Notes: generated by a model from the letters alone, not told the origin. Positions 1-7,973 are shown, counted from the stretch's first letter. The stretch is DNA of 13,602 bases from an uncultured Oscillospiraceae bacterium (GCA_934668295.1 CAKUND010000043.1:1-13602), one strand, 5' to 3'. Numbers and translations are program-made.

Positions 1-486
1 GGCAAGGATCTGACCTATTTCGATCAGGAAGCGAACGAGCACTATATCCCCTACGTCATCGAGCCGTCGCTCGGCTGTGACCGCGTGGCGCTGGCCTTCC
101 TGTGCGAAGCATACGACGAGGAGGTCATCGACGAGGCCAAGAACGACGTGCGCGTCGTTTTGCACCTGCATCCGGCGCTGGCTCCGTACAAGGCTGCGAT
201 CCTGCCGCTGAGCAAGAAGCTGGCAGAGCCCGCAAGAAAGATCTATCAGGAGCTGTGCGGCGATTTCATGCTGGACTACGACGACACCGGCTCGATCGGC
301 AAGCGCTATCGCCGCGAGGACGAGGTCGGCACGCCGTACTGCATCACGGTCGACTTCGCGACCGTCGGCGACGACAAGACCCCGGCAGACAACGCCGTCA
401 CCATCCGCGAGCGCGACTCCATGGAGCAGGTCCGTATCCCCATCAGCGAGCTGAAAAGCTGGCTGGCCGAGCACACGAAATTCTAA
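1..486 (+). CDS. glyQS: Glycyl-tRNA synthetase, single-chain class II type, C-terminal part (5' end outside window)
   Basis: The gene is open at the left edge, and 161 residues are visible before the TAA stop. The enzyme charges tRNA-Gly with glycine in the cytoplasm. The visible part begins at the end of the catalytic core ([13 protein letters not shown], a class II motif-3 region ending in the conserved Arg). It continues into the anticodon-binding domain with [14 protein letters not shown] and [20 protein letters not shown], both typical of the alpha2 (eukaryote/archaea/Firmicutes-type) enzyme rather than the alpha2beta2 GlyQ/GlyS pair. No frameshift is seen. A strong hairpin terminator starts 8 bases after the stop, so the gene is probably the last of its own transcript. 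The upstream start and any T-box leader are not in the window. Confidence 0.96.
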   Translation, partial: GKDLTYFDQEANEHYIPYVIEPSLGCDRVALAFLCEAYDEEVIDEAKNDVRVVLHLHPALAPYKAAILPLSKKLAEPARKIYQELCGDFMLDYDDTGSIGKRYRREDEVGTPYCITVDFATVGDDKTPADNAVTIRERDSMEQVRIPISELKSWLAEHTKF

Positions 487-493
487 ACAATAT

Positions 494-517
494 AAAGGGG
501 CCGCACGGCCCCTTTTT
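494..517 (+). terminator. Rho-independent terminator of glyQS
   Basis: A 9-bp perfect stem (AAAGGGGCC / GGCCCCTTT) has a GCAC tetraloop, and its 3' arm runs into a T tract (TTTTT, 513-517). It lies 8 bases after the glyQS stop and only 28 bases before the next start codon. Confidence 0.92.
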
Positions 518-545
518 CTATATCCGATCTCAGGAGGAAGCACGA

Positions 546-815
546 ATGAAAGCCATTATCACCGTCGTCGGCCCCGACCGGGTCGGCATTATCGCCGAGG
601 TCTGCACGCTGCTGGCAGAACTCCATATCAGCGTTGTGGAGATCAGCCAGACCATCATGCAGCGCACGTTTACCATGATCATGCTCGTCGAATGGACGGC
701 CGGAGCGCCGGAATTCGACACGGTGAAGACCCGTGTCACGGAAAAGGGTGAGCAGATGGGCCTGTCCATCCGCATCCAGCGGCAGGATATCTTCACTGCC
801 ATGCACACCATCTGA
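546..815 (+). CDS. ACT-domain protein, UPF0237 family
   Basis: An 89-residue protein that is a single ACT domain. It opens with the [19 protein letters not shown] strand-loop-helix, in which the GPDRVGI turn is the usual ligand-binding loop of ACT domains, and ends with a second beta-alpha-beta half (FTMIMLVEW). ACT domains commonly bind small effectors such as amino acids and work as dimers; the ligand of UPF0237 is not established. The start is set by AGGAGG at 532-537, 8 bases before ATG. The next gene begins 13 bases after the stop, and this UPF0237-UPF0210 pair is conserved in many Firmicutes and some archaea, so the two proteins very likely act together. The glyQS terminator is just upstream, leaving no obvious room for a promoter. 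Confidence 0.9.
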   Translation: MKAIITVVGPDRVGIIAEVCTLLAELHISVVEISQTIMQRTFTMIMLVEWTAGAPEFDTVKTRVTEKGEQMGLSIRIQRQDIFTAMHTI

Positions 816-828
816 CGGAGGACAGACC

Positions 829-2187
829 ATGCTGAACCATTCCGATATCATGTCCACGGTCGATATGATCGACCATCAGCATCTGGACATCCGCACCATC
901 ACCATGGGCATTTCGCTTTTGGACTGCGCAGACCCGAACCCGGCTGCCTGCGCCCGGAAGATTCATGACAAGATCTGCCGGCAGGCGGAGCATCTGGTGG
1001 ATACCGGCTGCCGGATCGAGCGGGAGCTCGGCATCCCCATCGTCAACAAGCGCATTTCCGTCACGCCCATCGCGCTGGTCGCAAGCGCATGTGAGACGGA
1101 GGATTTTGTGCCCTTTGCAAAGGCGATGGACAGCGCCGCGAAGCTGTGCGGTGTGGATTTCATCGGCGGCTTTTCCGCGCTCGTGCAGAAGGGCATGGCC
1201 TCCGGCGACCGGCGGCTGATCGCCGCCATCCCGCGGGCGCTGGCCGAGACGGAGCTGGTCTGCTCCAGCGTCAACGTCGCCTCGACGAAGGCAGGCATCA
1301 ACATGGACGCCGTGCGCCTCATGGGGCAGGCGATCAAGAAGACGGCCGAGCTGACGAAGGAGCGGGACGGTCTTGGCTGTGCGAAGCTCGTCGTGTTCTG
1401 CAACGCGGTCGAGGATAACCCGTTCATGGCGGGCGCGTTCCACGGCGTGGGCGAGGCCGACGCGGTCGTGAGCGTCGGCGTGTCCGGGCCGGGCGTTGTA
1501 TATCGCGCGCTGCAGAGCGTGAAGGGACGGCCGTTCGGCGAGGTGGCCGAGTGCGTCAAGAAAACGGCCTTCCGAATCACGCGCATGGGCCAGCTGGTGG
1601 CGCAGGAGGCGTCCCGGCGGCTGGGCGTGCCGTTCGGCGTGGTCGATCTGTCCCTCGCCCCGACACCCGCCGTGGGCGACAGCGTGGCGCGCATTCTGGA
1701 GGAGATGGGTCTTGAGACCTGCGGGACGCACGGGACGACGGCGGCGCTGGCGCTTTTGAACGACGCGGTCAAAAAGGGCGGGCTGATGGCCTCCAGCTCC
1801 GTCGGCGGGCTGTCGGGCGCGTTTATCCCGGTGTCCGAGGACGAGGGCATGATCGCCGCCGCGCGCAGCGGCGTGCTGACGCTCGATAAGCTCGAGGCCA
1901 TGACGTGCGTGTGCTCGGTAGGCCTTGATATGATCGCTGTCCCCGGCGACACGAGCGCGGAGACGATCTCCGCCATCATCGCGGACGAGGCTGCCGTCGG
2001 CATGGTCAATTCCAAGACGACCGCTGTGCGCCTGATCCCGGCTCCGGGCAAGACGGTCGGCGACGAGGTCTCCTTCGGCGGCCTGCTCGGCGCCGCGCCC
2101 ATCATGCCGGTGCACGCGGAGTCCGCCGCAGACTTTATCGCCCGCGGCGGAAGGATCCCCGCGCCGATGCAGAGTCTGAAGAACTGA
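829..2187 (+). CDS. UPF0210 / PFL-family protein (DUF711)
   Basis: A 452-residue cytoplasmic protein with no signal peptide or membrane segment. It matches UPF0210 along its whole length: the N-terminal [25 protein letters not shown] opening (here [20 protein letters not shown]), [43 protein letters not shown], and [20 protein letters not shown] near residue 305-325. The family has a fold related to pyruvate formate-lyase, but these proteins lack the activating glycyl-radical context and no reaction has been assigned. The start is supported by GGAGG (817-821) with 7-base spacing. It is translated from the same message as the ACT-domain gene, which suggests an enzyme with a small-molecule sensing partner. 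Length is normal for the family and the reading frame is intact. Confidence 0.92.
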   Translation: MLNHSDIMSTVDMIDHQHLDIRTITMGISLLDCADPNPAACARKIHDKICRQAEHLVDTGCRIERELGIPIVNKRISVTPIALVASACETEDFVPFAKAMDSAAKLCGVDFIGGFSALVQKGMASGDRRLIAAIPRALAETELVCSSVNVASTKAGINMDAVRLMGQAIKKTAELTKERDGLGCAKLVVFCNAVEDNPFMAGAFHGVGEADAVVSVGVSGPGVVYRALQSVKGRPFGEVAECVKKTAFRITRMGQLVAQEASRRLGVPFGVVDLSLAPTPAVGDSVARILEEMGLETCGTHGTTAALALLNDAVKKGGLMASSSVGGLSGAFIPVSEDEGMIAAARSGVLTLDKLEAMTCVCSVGLDMIAVPGDTSAETISAIIADEAAVGMVNSKTTAVRLIPAPGKTVGDEVSFGGLLGAAPIMPVHAESAADFIARGGRIPAPMQSLKN

Positions 2188-2257
2188 GCGGAAGATTTCC
2201 GGCGTAAAGGTCTGGATCCTGCAGACCCACACAAAGGGTGCGTGTTCGAGAGAATAA

Positions 2258-2292
2258 AAAGCGGCATTCCCGGAATTCGGGAATGCCGCTTT
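2258..2292 (-). terminator. Strong hairpin terminator between convergent genes
   Basis: A 15-bp perfect inverted repeat (2258-2272 with 2278-2292) has a 5-base loop, GAATT. On the minus strand it is followed by a T run (complement of AAAAA, 2256-2260) and then ATTC, so it mainly ends the permease transcript. On the plus strand only TTT follows, so it may also block transcription from UPF0210, but more weakly. Confidence 0.88.
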
Positions 2293-2306
2293 GTGCGCGG
2301 ATATGC

Positions 2307-3575
2307 TTATGCCCAGACGAACCAGCAGTAGAGATAGCCGGTCAGAACGGCGAGGAGCGTAAACGGGACGCCGATCTTGAGGAAGTCGGAGGCCTTGACC
2401 TCGTAGCCTTCCTTCTGCAGAATGCCGATGGCCGCGATGTTGGCCGAGGCGCCGATGGGCGTCAGGTTGCCGCCGAGCGTCGCGCCGACGAGCAGGCCGA
2501 AGTACAAAACGTGCGCGTCGCAGCCCATCATGGCCGCAATGCCCTGCACGACCGGGAGCATCGTTGCGACATACGGAATGTTGTCGATGAAGGCCGAGAT
2601 GATAACGGAGCCCCAGACGATGATGGAGTACATGCCAAAGAGGCTCTTGCCGCCGAGCTTCACAAACAGGGCGCTGATGTCCTCAATGACGCCCGTTTCG
2701 GTCAGCGTGCCGATGACGACAAACAGGCTCATCAGGAGCAGGAGCGTTTCAAAATCAATTTCGCCCAGCGCGTACTTGATGGGGCCAAAGTGCTTTTTCT
2801 GGAGGATGGAGCGAACGAGGCCGATGAGGAACAGCGTCATGCAGATCAGACCGTTCGTAACGGCAGGACGGCCGGGGATGAAGGACGCCGTGATCAGCAG
2901 TACGACCGTACCGACCAGCAGATACGTCGGGAACAGATCCTCCACGACGGTCGGCGCGCCGACGGAGACCTTGCCCTTTTCCTTGCGGAAGATGAACATG
3001 ATAACGGGGACGGTCACGAGAGCGCCCAGCTCAACGGCAAAGAAGATGGAGCACTTGCCGTCCATGAAGATGAAGTCCAAAAAGTCCATGTTGGCGTAGC
3101 CGCCCAGCATGATGGACGTCGTATCGCCGACGAGCGTCGCCGCACCCTGCAGGTTGGACGAGACAGCGATGCAGATGAGAAGCGCCACCGGAGACAGGTT
3201 CAGCTTTTTCGCGATGGCCAGCGCGACCGGCGCGATCATCAGGACTGTCGCGACATTATCGACGAACGCCGATACAACGCCCGCGAACACAGACAGCGCC
3301 ACCGCGACCCACATGACGTTGGGCGTCTTCTGCAAAAGAAGATCGGCCATGCGCTCCGGCATTTTCGACTCAATGAACAGCGCGACCGTGCCCATCGTAC
3401 CGGCGAGCATCAAAAGCACGTTCCAGTCGATGGCCGTAAAGACGGAGGACAGCGGCATCGCGCCGGAGACGACGAAGATGACGGCGGAGACGAGCGCGAC
3501 GTAGGGCCGCTTTTTCGGCAGCGCGATCATCAGAATGTAGGTGACGGCGAAAAGGATGATGGTGAACAGCTTCAT
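2307..3575 (-). CDS. Ion/anion permease of the ArsB/NhaD - SLC13 (IT) superfamily
   Basis: A 422-residue, strongly hydrophobic inner-membrane transporter with about 10-12 predicted helices. It has the two-fold repeat of this superfamily: FVDNVATVLMIAP (residues 104-116) and FIDNIPYVATMLP (329-341), each pairing with a re-entrant loop motif, VGDTTSIMLGGYAN (149-162) and GGNLTPIGASAN (368-379). These loops usually form the substrate and cation site. Members carry arsenite, sodium/protons, citrate, dicarboxylates or sulfate; the substrate cannot be read from sequence. The start at 3575 is chosen because AGGAG lies 7 bases upstream and the protein begins with a hydrophobic helix; further in-frame sequence upstream overlaps the next gene in a different frame and is not protein-like. 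It lies 38 bases after the small membrane protein gene and is probably co-transcribed with it. Confidence 0.85.
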   Translation of the reverse strand: MKLFTIILFAVTYILMIALPKKRPYVALVSAVIFVVSGAMPLSSVFTAIDWNVLLMLAGTMGTVALFIESKMPERMADLLLQKTPNVMWVAVALSVFAGVVSAFVDNVATVLMIAPVALAIAKKLNLSPVALLICIAVSSNLQGAATLVGDTTSIMLGGYANMDFLDFIFMDGKCSIFFAVELGALVTVPVIMFIFRKEKGKVSVGAPTVVEDLFPTYLLVGTVVLLITASFIPGRPAVTNGLICMTLFLIGLVRSILQKKHFGPIKYALGEIDFETLLLLMSLFVVIGTLTETGVIEDISALFVKLGGKSLFGMYSIIVWGSVIISAFIDNIPYVATMLPVVQGIAAMMGCDAHVLYFGLLVGATLGGNLTPIGASANIAAIGILQKEGYEVKASDFLKIGVPFTLLAVLTGYLYCWFVWA

Positions 3576-3613
3576 GACGGGACTCCTAAACGTTTTTTGA
3601 TTTCTTTCTTTTC

Positions 3614-3910
3614 TCAGTCGGCAAAGAATGTGATCCTGCCGCTGGTAATGACGGTGATGATATCGGCGACCAGACACACGACAGTCACGATGCGTGAGAC
3701 AGTGGCAAGGGTCGCGGGCAGCTCGACAAAGGACAGGATCGACAGCACATAGGCCGCCGCCATGATCCAGCCGATCACCTTGGCTGCAGTGGTTTTCCCG
3801 GCGGCGCGGTACAGACCGCCCACCAGACCGTCGACAAAAATCACGAGCACGAGCAGCAGCCATTTCGGCAGCTGCTCGATCCCATTGCGCAGCTTTTCCA
3901 GAGTTTCCAT
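3614..3910 (-). CDS. Small membrane protein of unknown function
   Basis: A 98-residue protein that I do not recognise. A short charged N-terminus (METLEKLRNGIEQLPKW) is followed by about three hydrophobic stretches near residues 16-33, 44-62 and 68-90, so it is an integral membrane protein. There is no lipobox or cysteine-rich motif. A GAAGGAAG ribosome binding site lies about 11 bases before ATG, and a TATAAT element lies 23 bases further upstream. It is the first gene of a two-gene unit with the permease, 38 bases apart, so an accessory or membrane-context role for that permease is possible but unproven. Confidence 0.72.
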   Translation of the reverse strand: METLEKLRNGIEQLPKWLLLVLVIFVDGLVGGLYRAAGKTTAAKVIGWIMAAAYVLSILSFVELPATLATVSRIVTVVCLVADIITVITSGRITFFAD

Positions 3911-3933
3911 GAGTTTGATACTTCCTTCTGTTT

Positions 3934-3957
3934 ATTATAGTTGGGCGGAGCCTCCGC
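3934..3957 (-). promoter_or_regulatory. Candidate promoter and dyad for the small membrane protein-permease unit
   Basis: On the minus strand a perfect -10 hexamer TATAAT (3934-3939) lies 23 bases before the start codon. No convincing -35 is found at 16-18 bases spacing (the best is AAACAG or similar). Immediately upstream is an inverted repeat GCGGAG-G-CTCCGC (3945-3957) that would fall between -10 and -35, where an activator or repressor could bind. The -10 is clear; the rest is tentative. Confidence 0.45.
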
Positions 3958-4009
3958 TGTTTTTCAGACGAGCGGGCCCCGGAAAAGGTTCCCGCGCCCG
4001 GAAAAATTT

Positions 4010-4666
4010 TTACGCCATGCGCTGGCCGTTGATGACGAGCGCGAAATGCAGCCCCAGCTTCTCCGCTGCGCGGCGGCACAGGAGCATGCGGTCCATGAAA
4101 ATTTCAAAATATTCGATCACCGCGCACACCTCCGTGTCGATGGCAAGCGTCAGGCAGATCTCCTTCTCCGCCAGCGTGACCTCGTGCTTTTTGACGGAGT
4201 AATTCACGCGGTCGTGAATATCAAACGCCGCGCGGGCCTTCTCGCGCACACGGTTCGCGCGCACGTCCATTTTATCCGCCAGAATGAGCGCCGCGGCCAC
4301 GGGGTTGACCGGGAAGGCGGTCTTTTCGTCGTGATTGCCGATGGCGGTGATGATGGTGGCCGTCTCCTCCGGGCTTGCACCCATCTTATCGAGGATACGG
4401 AACGCCATGACCGCGCCGGACTGCGCATGGTCAATGCGGTTGACGACGTTTCCGATGTCGTGCAGCCAGCCCGCGATGGCAGCCAGCTCGCACGTGCGGT
4501 CGTCATAGCCCAGCGTCTTCAAAATGGCGCTCGCCTGCGCCGAGACAAGGCCCACGTGGGCGAAGCTGTGCTCCGTAAAGCCCAGCGCGGACAGCGATTC
4601 GTCCGCCTTGCGGATGTAGCTTGTGATCTCCTCGCTTTTCTTGACCTGTTCGAGCGTGATAGACAT
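4010..4666 (-). CDS. HD-domain metal-dependent phosphohydrolase
   Basis: A 218-residue soluble protein with a complete HD set: His37, the GWLHDIGN doublet His69-Asp70, His80, NHDE with His112-Asp113, and Asp131 in LADKMD. HD enzymes use one or two metal ions to cleave phosphate esters, often nucleotides or cyclic nucleotides; the substrate here is not evident. The order H...HD...H...HD...D resembles stand-alone HD hydrolases rather than the HD-GYP class, since no GYP motif is present. The C-terminal third (residues 140-218) has strands that look like a separate small domain. The start has a modest GAGG site. The gene follows the 198-aa gene by 19 bases, so the two form an operon under the promoter at 5337-5365. 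Confidence 0.85.
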   Translation of the reverse strand: MSITLEQVKKSEEITSYIRKADESLSALGFTEHSFAHVGLVSAQASAILKTLGYDDRTCELAAIAGWLHDIGNVVNRIDHAQSGAVMAFRILDKMGASPEETATIITAIGNHDEKTAFPVNPVAAALILADKMDVRANRVREKARAAFDIHDRVNYSVKKHEVTLAEKEICLTLAIDTEVCAVIEYFEIFMDRMLLCRRAAEKLGLHFALVINGQRMA

Positions 4667-4685
4667 AGGCGCGCCTCGTTTCTTT

Positions 4686-5282
4686 TTATAGATTGGCCAG
4701 CGTCGTGCCGGTCAGCCAGTGCAGAAGCTCCTCCGGCGTGGCAGGCTTGCCGGCTGTGAAAAATTCCGTCCGGCCGGGGACCATCTGCGTGTTGTCGTCG
4801 CTTTCAGCCCAGGTCACGCGCTGCAGAACGCGCGTTTTGCAGCTTCCGAGCTCCGTGACCTCCGGCGGCACCTGCTTGTGCTGGATGAGGATCGTCACGG
4901 CGCAGTTATCGGATGTCCAGCGGCCGAAGTTCGTCGTCGGCTTGCGCCATTTCCAGCGGCAGCGCGCGCCGCCGTCCTCCATTTTGACGAGCTTCAGATA
5001 GCCACCCTCCACGTCCTGCACGCAGCGCATGAGCCACACGACGTGATAGCCCGCCTTCTGGAAAAACTCGCAGACGTCAAAAAAATGCGCCTTCATGAGA
5101 AGCCCGTCCTGCAGCATGACGACGAACTGGTTGATCTGGATGTAGGCGATGCGCGTCTGCCCGTCCACCGTGACGGGGACGCTCCGGTTTTCCTCCGGCA
5201 CCAGCGACTGCCAGCGCTCACGCCAATGCTGCTGATCGTCGGCCTTTTCCTGCCGCTTTTGCTTCAAAAACCCGAATAGCAT
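4686..5282 (-). CDS. Conserved-looking hypothetical protein, 198 aa
   Basis: I do not recognise this protein. It is soluble, with a basic, Gln-rich N-terminus (MLFGFLKQKRQEK) and a mixed alpha/beta body rich in Trp and Cys. The segment RIAYIQINQFVVMLQDG followed by FFQKAGYHVVWLMR loosely recalls the IxIQ...Y...GY.ViWl core of some PD-(D/E)XK (CoiA-like) nuclease folds, but the acidic active-site residue expected before Q is absent, so this is only a weak resemblance. The start at 5282 is preferred over an in-frame ATG at 5327: it has GGAGGG 8 bases upstream, while the other ATG lies about 10 bases after the -10 element and has no ribosome binding site. It is the first gene of an operon with the HD hydrolase. 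Confidence 0.75.
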   Translation of the reverse strand: MLFGFLKQKRQEKADDQQHWRERWQSLVPEENRSVPVTVDGQTRIAYIQINQFVVMLQDGLLMKAHFFDVCEFFQKAGYHVVWLMRCVQDVEGGYLKLVKMEDGGARCRWKWRKPTTNFGRWTSDNCAVTILIQHKQVPPEVTELGSCKTRVLQRVTWAESDDNTQMVPGRTEFFTAGKPATPEELLHWLTGTTLANL

Positions 5283-5290
5283 ACGCCTGT

Positions 5291-5296
5291 CCCTCC
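5291..5296 (-). promoter_or_regulatory. Ribosome binding site that fixes the start of the 198-aa gene
   Basis: GGAGGG on the minus strand lies 8 bases before ATG at 5280-5282. No comparable site precedes the alternative upstream ATG at 5325-5327. Confidence 0.8.
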
Positions 5297-5336
5297 GGCT
5301 GTGCGCTTCGTTCGTCCATGACTGCATAACAGTTCA

Positions 5337-5365
5337 ATTCTACCTGCCCGTTAAATCCTTGTCAA
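5337..5365 (-). promoter_or_regulatory. Sigma-A promoter of the 198-aa / HD operon
   Basis: On the minus strand there is a perfect -35 TTGACA (5360-5365), a 17-base spacer and a -10 TAGAAT (5337-5342). Transcription would start near 5330, about 48 bases before the chosen start codon. Confidence 0.88.
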
Positions 5366-5377
5366 GAGAATCCTGCA

Positions 5378-5406
5378 TTGACGAAGCTGCCGGAAACGAT
5401 TAAAAT
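5378..5406 (+). promoter_or_regulatory. Sigma-A promoter of the LuxR-type regulator
   Basis: TTGACG (-35, 5378-5383), an exact 17-base spacer and TAAAAT (-10, 5401-5406). The start codon lies 38 bases downstream of the -10. It is back-to-back with the promoter at 5337-5365, and the two -35 hexamers are only 12 bases apart. Confidence 0.85.
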
Positions 5407-5444
5407 AGAAAATCATCGACTGCACCGCCTCAGGAGGGCTTTTC

Positions 5445-7898
5445 ATGGACGCCTATCCGCATTTGAATGACCTGTATCTTTCTCCGCGCCTGCAGGCGCG
5501 GCTCGCAGACGCCGCCGGCTATCCCGTCACGACCATCGTTGCGCCCACGGGCTACGGCAAGACGACCGCCGCGCAGTATCTTCAGCGGCGCATCGCTGCC
5601 GAAGCGCCGGATGCGTGTGTGTTCCGCCAGTTTCTCTCCGGCGGGGGCCGGCAGGAATTCTGGGCAGGACTCTGCCGCGCGCTGCGCTTTGCGCCGCAGC
5701 TGTCGGCGCAGCTGCTCGCGCTCGGCTATCCGGACAGCCCGCACACACGGCAGCAGCTGCTGGAGCTGCTGCAGGACGCACTGACGGGGCAGACGTCTGT
5801 CTGGTTCATTCTCGACGATGTGCATCTTCTGCAGGGCGGCGAGGCGGCGGAGCTCGTTTCCTTTCTGGCCGAGCGGCTGCCGCCGCAGGTGCATCTGCTC
5901 CTGCTCTCGCGCAACCAGATCTTTTCTGCGGCACAGAAGCTGCGCCTCGGCAGCCGTCTGCTTGAGCTCGGCGCGGCGGAGCTGCGGCTGACGCAGGAGG
6001 AGCTTTTGCAGTACGCCGGGCTCTGCGGCCTGCCGCTGCCGGAGCCGGAGGCGCAGGCGCTCCTGTCCGTCAGCGAGGGCTGGATCGCCATGATCTATCT
6101 GATCTTCCGCGCCTTTGCGCAGACGGGTGCATGGCGCTTTGACACAAATGGCATGGACGCGCTCATGGAGCAGGTCATGTTCGAGCCGCTTCCCGAGCGG
6201 CAGCGCCTGTTCCTTCTGGATAACTGCATGGCCGAGGACTTCACCGCCGAGCAGGCCGCCTTCGTCTGGCAGGCGCCGGACGCGGATGCGCTGCTGCACG
6301 ATCTGACGCACAACAACGCCTTTATCACCGAAAGCGCGCCCGGCGTCTACCGGTATCATCATATGCTGCGCCAGCTTCTGCGGTGGAAATTTGCGCTGCT
6401 GCCGCAGAAAATGCAGGCCTCCGCCTGCGCGCGGCTCGGCAGCTGGTATGAGCGCACGGGGGAATATCTGACTGCCGCGGAGCTTTTCCGGCAGGCGGGC
6501 GACTGGGACGGGCTGCTGCGTGCGGCCGCAGCTGACTGCGGCAAATCGATCGGCGGCGAGCACCGGCAGATGCTGCTCTCGTGGTGCCGCGAGGCACCGG
6601 AGGATGTGCTGCGGCGGCATCCGGATGCGGTTTGCGTTTTGATGCGCAAGCTCTTTTCCTTCCGCGAGATCCCGGAGCTGCTGCGCCTGCGGGCGCTGCT
6701 GCTGGATGCCTTGCAGCCGGGCGGCGCGTGGTCGGATGCGGAGCGAGAAAATTATCTCGGCGAATGCGACCTTGTGATGAGCTTCCTGCGCTACAATGAC
6801 ATCGCTGCCATGAGCGTGCTGCACCGCTCGGCCTGCGAACGCATGACGCGCACGACGCGCTGCATCGATCTCGGCGGCACATGGACCTTCGGCTCGCCGT
6901 CGGTCCTCATGATGTTCCACCGCGCGCCCGGGCAGCTGGACGAGGAGAACGCGCAGATGCGCGCGTGCATGCCATACTATTATAAAGTCACGGACGGCCA
7001 CGGCAGCGGTGCGGAGCACGCCATGCAGTGCGAGACGGACCTGCTGCGCGGCAGCTTTACCGAGGCCGAGATCGGCTGCCATCTGGCGCGGGACGCCGCG
7101 CTTGCGCGCGGGCAGTACAGCATCCTCCTGACGGCGGAATTCACAGCGCTCCGGCTGGCGGTGCTCCGCGGCGATGCGCCGGGCGAGACGCTTGCGCGGC
7201 TCCGGCAGACGCTGAAGGAGAACCGGCAGTTTCTGCTGCTGCGCTCGCTCGACCTCTGCTGCGCGTGGCTGGACGCGCAGCGGGGGCAGGCGGACGCGGA
7301 CGCGTGGTTCATGGCCCCGGAGGCGGACGCGTCGTTTTTGAATCCCGTGCTGCCGATGCTGCGCACGGTGCAGAATGAGGTCCTGCTGGCCTCCGGCGCA
7401 TACACGAAGCTGCTCGCGCGCAAAGACGCCTGCACTGCGCTGAACGAGGCTGCGCATACGGCGCTTGCCCAGCTGTATCTCCATATTCAGCTTGTCTGCG
7501 CGGAAAACCGGCTCGGCCGCACGGATACAGCCCGGCGGGAGCTGGAGACCGCGCTGTCTCTCGCCGCACCGGATGGACTCTATCTGCCGTTCGCCGAGCA
7601 TGCGGCGGAGCTCGGCGCCCTTCTGCCGGAGGCGTTCGCCGGAAACGCGGCGGCGGAGGCCGTTTTGCAGCGCGCGGCAAAACGGAGCCCCTGCGGGCTC
7701 AGCCCGCGTGAGCTGGAGATCGCCCGTCTTGCAGCCGCGCGGCGGACGAACGCGGAGATCGCCGCCGAGCTGCATCTGTCGGAGGCGACCGTCAAGAACC
7801 ACCTCAAGCGCATCTTCGACAAGCTCGGGCTCGAAGGCGGCGCGCGCGGCAAGCGGAATCTGCTGGCAGGAAAGCTCTCGGAAAAGATTAGCCCCTGA
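5445..7898 (+). CDS. MalT-type STAND NTPase / LuxR-family transcriptional regulator
   Basis: A large cytoplasmic one-component regulator of 817 residues. The N-terminal NTPase has Walker A APTGYGKT (33-40) and Walker B FILDD (121-125). It is followed by a long helical, repeat-like middle (about 330-740, TPR-type in this family) that normally receives the inducer. A C-terminal LuxR HTH (about 751-798) reads GLSPRELEIARLAAARRTNAEIA and ends SEATVKNHLKRIFDKLG. In the MalT class ATP and an inducer drive oligomerisation and activation of promoters; the inducer here is unknown. The start is set by AGGAGG (432-437 of the 5-kb mark, i.e. 5432-5437) 7 bases before ATG. Length is within the usual 800-900 residues. 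The lipoprotein gene downstream is separated by a terminator-like hairpin and is a plausible target, by position only. Confidence 0.9.
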   Translation: MDAYPHLNDLYLSPRLQARLADAAGYPVTTIVAPTGYGKTTAAQYLQRRIAAEAPDACVFRQFLSGGGRQEFWAGLCRALRFAPQLSAQLLALGYPDSPHTRQQLLELLQDALTGQTSVWFILDDVHLLQGGEAAELVSFLAERLPPQVHLLLLSRNQIFSAAQKLRLGSRLLELGAAELRLTQEELLQYAGLCGLPLPEPEAQALLSVSEGWIAMIYLIFRAFAQTGAWRFDTNGMDALMEQVMFEPLPERQRLFLLDNCMAEDFTAEQAAFVWQAPDADALLHDLTHNNAFITESAPGVYRYHHMLRQLLRWKFALLPQKMQASACARLGSWYERTGEYLTAAELFRQAGDWDGLLRAAAADCGKSIGGEHRQMLLSWCREAPEDVLRRHPDAVCVLMRKLFSFREIPELLRLRALLLDALQPGGAWSDAERENYLGECDLVMSFLRYNDIAAMSVLHRSACERMTRTTRCIDLGGTWTFGSPSVLMMFHRAPGQLDEENAQMRACMPYYYKVTDGHGSGAEHAMQCETDLLRGSFTEAEIGCHLARDAALARGQYSILLTAEFTALRLAVLRGDAPGETLARLRQTLKENRQFLLLRSLDLCCAWLDAQRGQADADAWFMAPEADASFLNPVLPMLRTVQNEVLLASGAYTKLLARKDACTALNEAAHTALAQLYLHIQLVCAENRLGRTDTARRELETALSLAAPDGLYLPFAEHAAELGALLPEAFAGNAAAEAVLQRAAKRSPCGLSPRELEIARLAAARRTNAEIAAELHLSEATVKNHLKRIFDKLGLEGGARGKRNLLAGKLSEKISP

Positions 7899-7906
7899 GG
7901 GGCCTA

Positions 7907-7973
7907 TGAAAGTCAGGCGCTCCACGGTAAACTGATATCAGACCATCTATCGTGGAGTGCTTTCACTTTTTTT
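7907..7973 (+). terminator. Terminator-like hairpin between the regulator and lipoprotein genes
   Basis: A 10-bp stem (7917-7926 with 7951-7960, one G-U pair) is extended after a 5-base bulge by 5 more pairs (TGAAA 7907-7911 with TTTCA 7961-7965). A run of seven T follows (7967-7973). The loop is unusually large (24 bases) and contains the palindrome CTGATATCAG (7932-7941). The T run ends 26 bases before the lipoprotein ATG, so it can act either as the regulator's terminator or as a control point for the lipoprotein. Confidence 0.7.

Noticed and set aside
2209..2227. GGTCTG...CAGACC hairpin after UPF0210
   Set aside because: It has only 6 bp and no T tract; the 15-bp hairpin at 2258-2292 is far stronger.
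793..2232. A 479-residue minus-strand open frame opposite UPF0210
   Set aside because: It is rich in His, Arg and Asp, typical of an antisense shadow in GC-rich DNA; UPF0210 on the other strand is conserved throughout.
2238..3752. A 504-residue plus-strand open frame across the permease and small membrane protein genes
   Set aside because: Its composition is Asp/Arg/His-rich with no recognisable motif, and it runs across two real minus-strand genes and a terminator.
3958..4009. Possible terminator after the HD gene, in GC-rich sequence
   Set aside because: Only short imperfect pairing (GCGGG with CCCGC) was found and no T run on the minus strand.
3576..4079. N-terminal extension of the permease by 168 residues
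   Set aside because: The extension overlaps the 98-aa membrane protein in another frame and reads as non-protein; AGGAG supports the start at 3575.
5283..5327. Start of the 198-aa gene at the upstream ATG (213 residues)
   Set aside because: That ATG would be almost at the transcription start and has no ribosome binding site; GGAGGG precedes the downstream ATG.
7891..7903. GCCCC-TGA-GGGGC hairpin over the stop codon of the regulator
   Set aside because: It has a short 5-bp stem and no T tract; the larger structure at 7907-7973 is the better terminator.
5430..7925. An 831-residue open frame on the minus strand opposite the MalT-type regulator
   Set aside because: It is extremely Arg/Gln/Leu-rich with no domain pattern, and mirrors the codon bias of the regulator, which has full Walker and HTH motifs.
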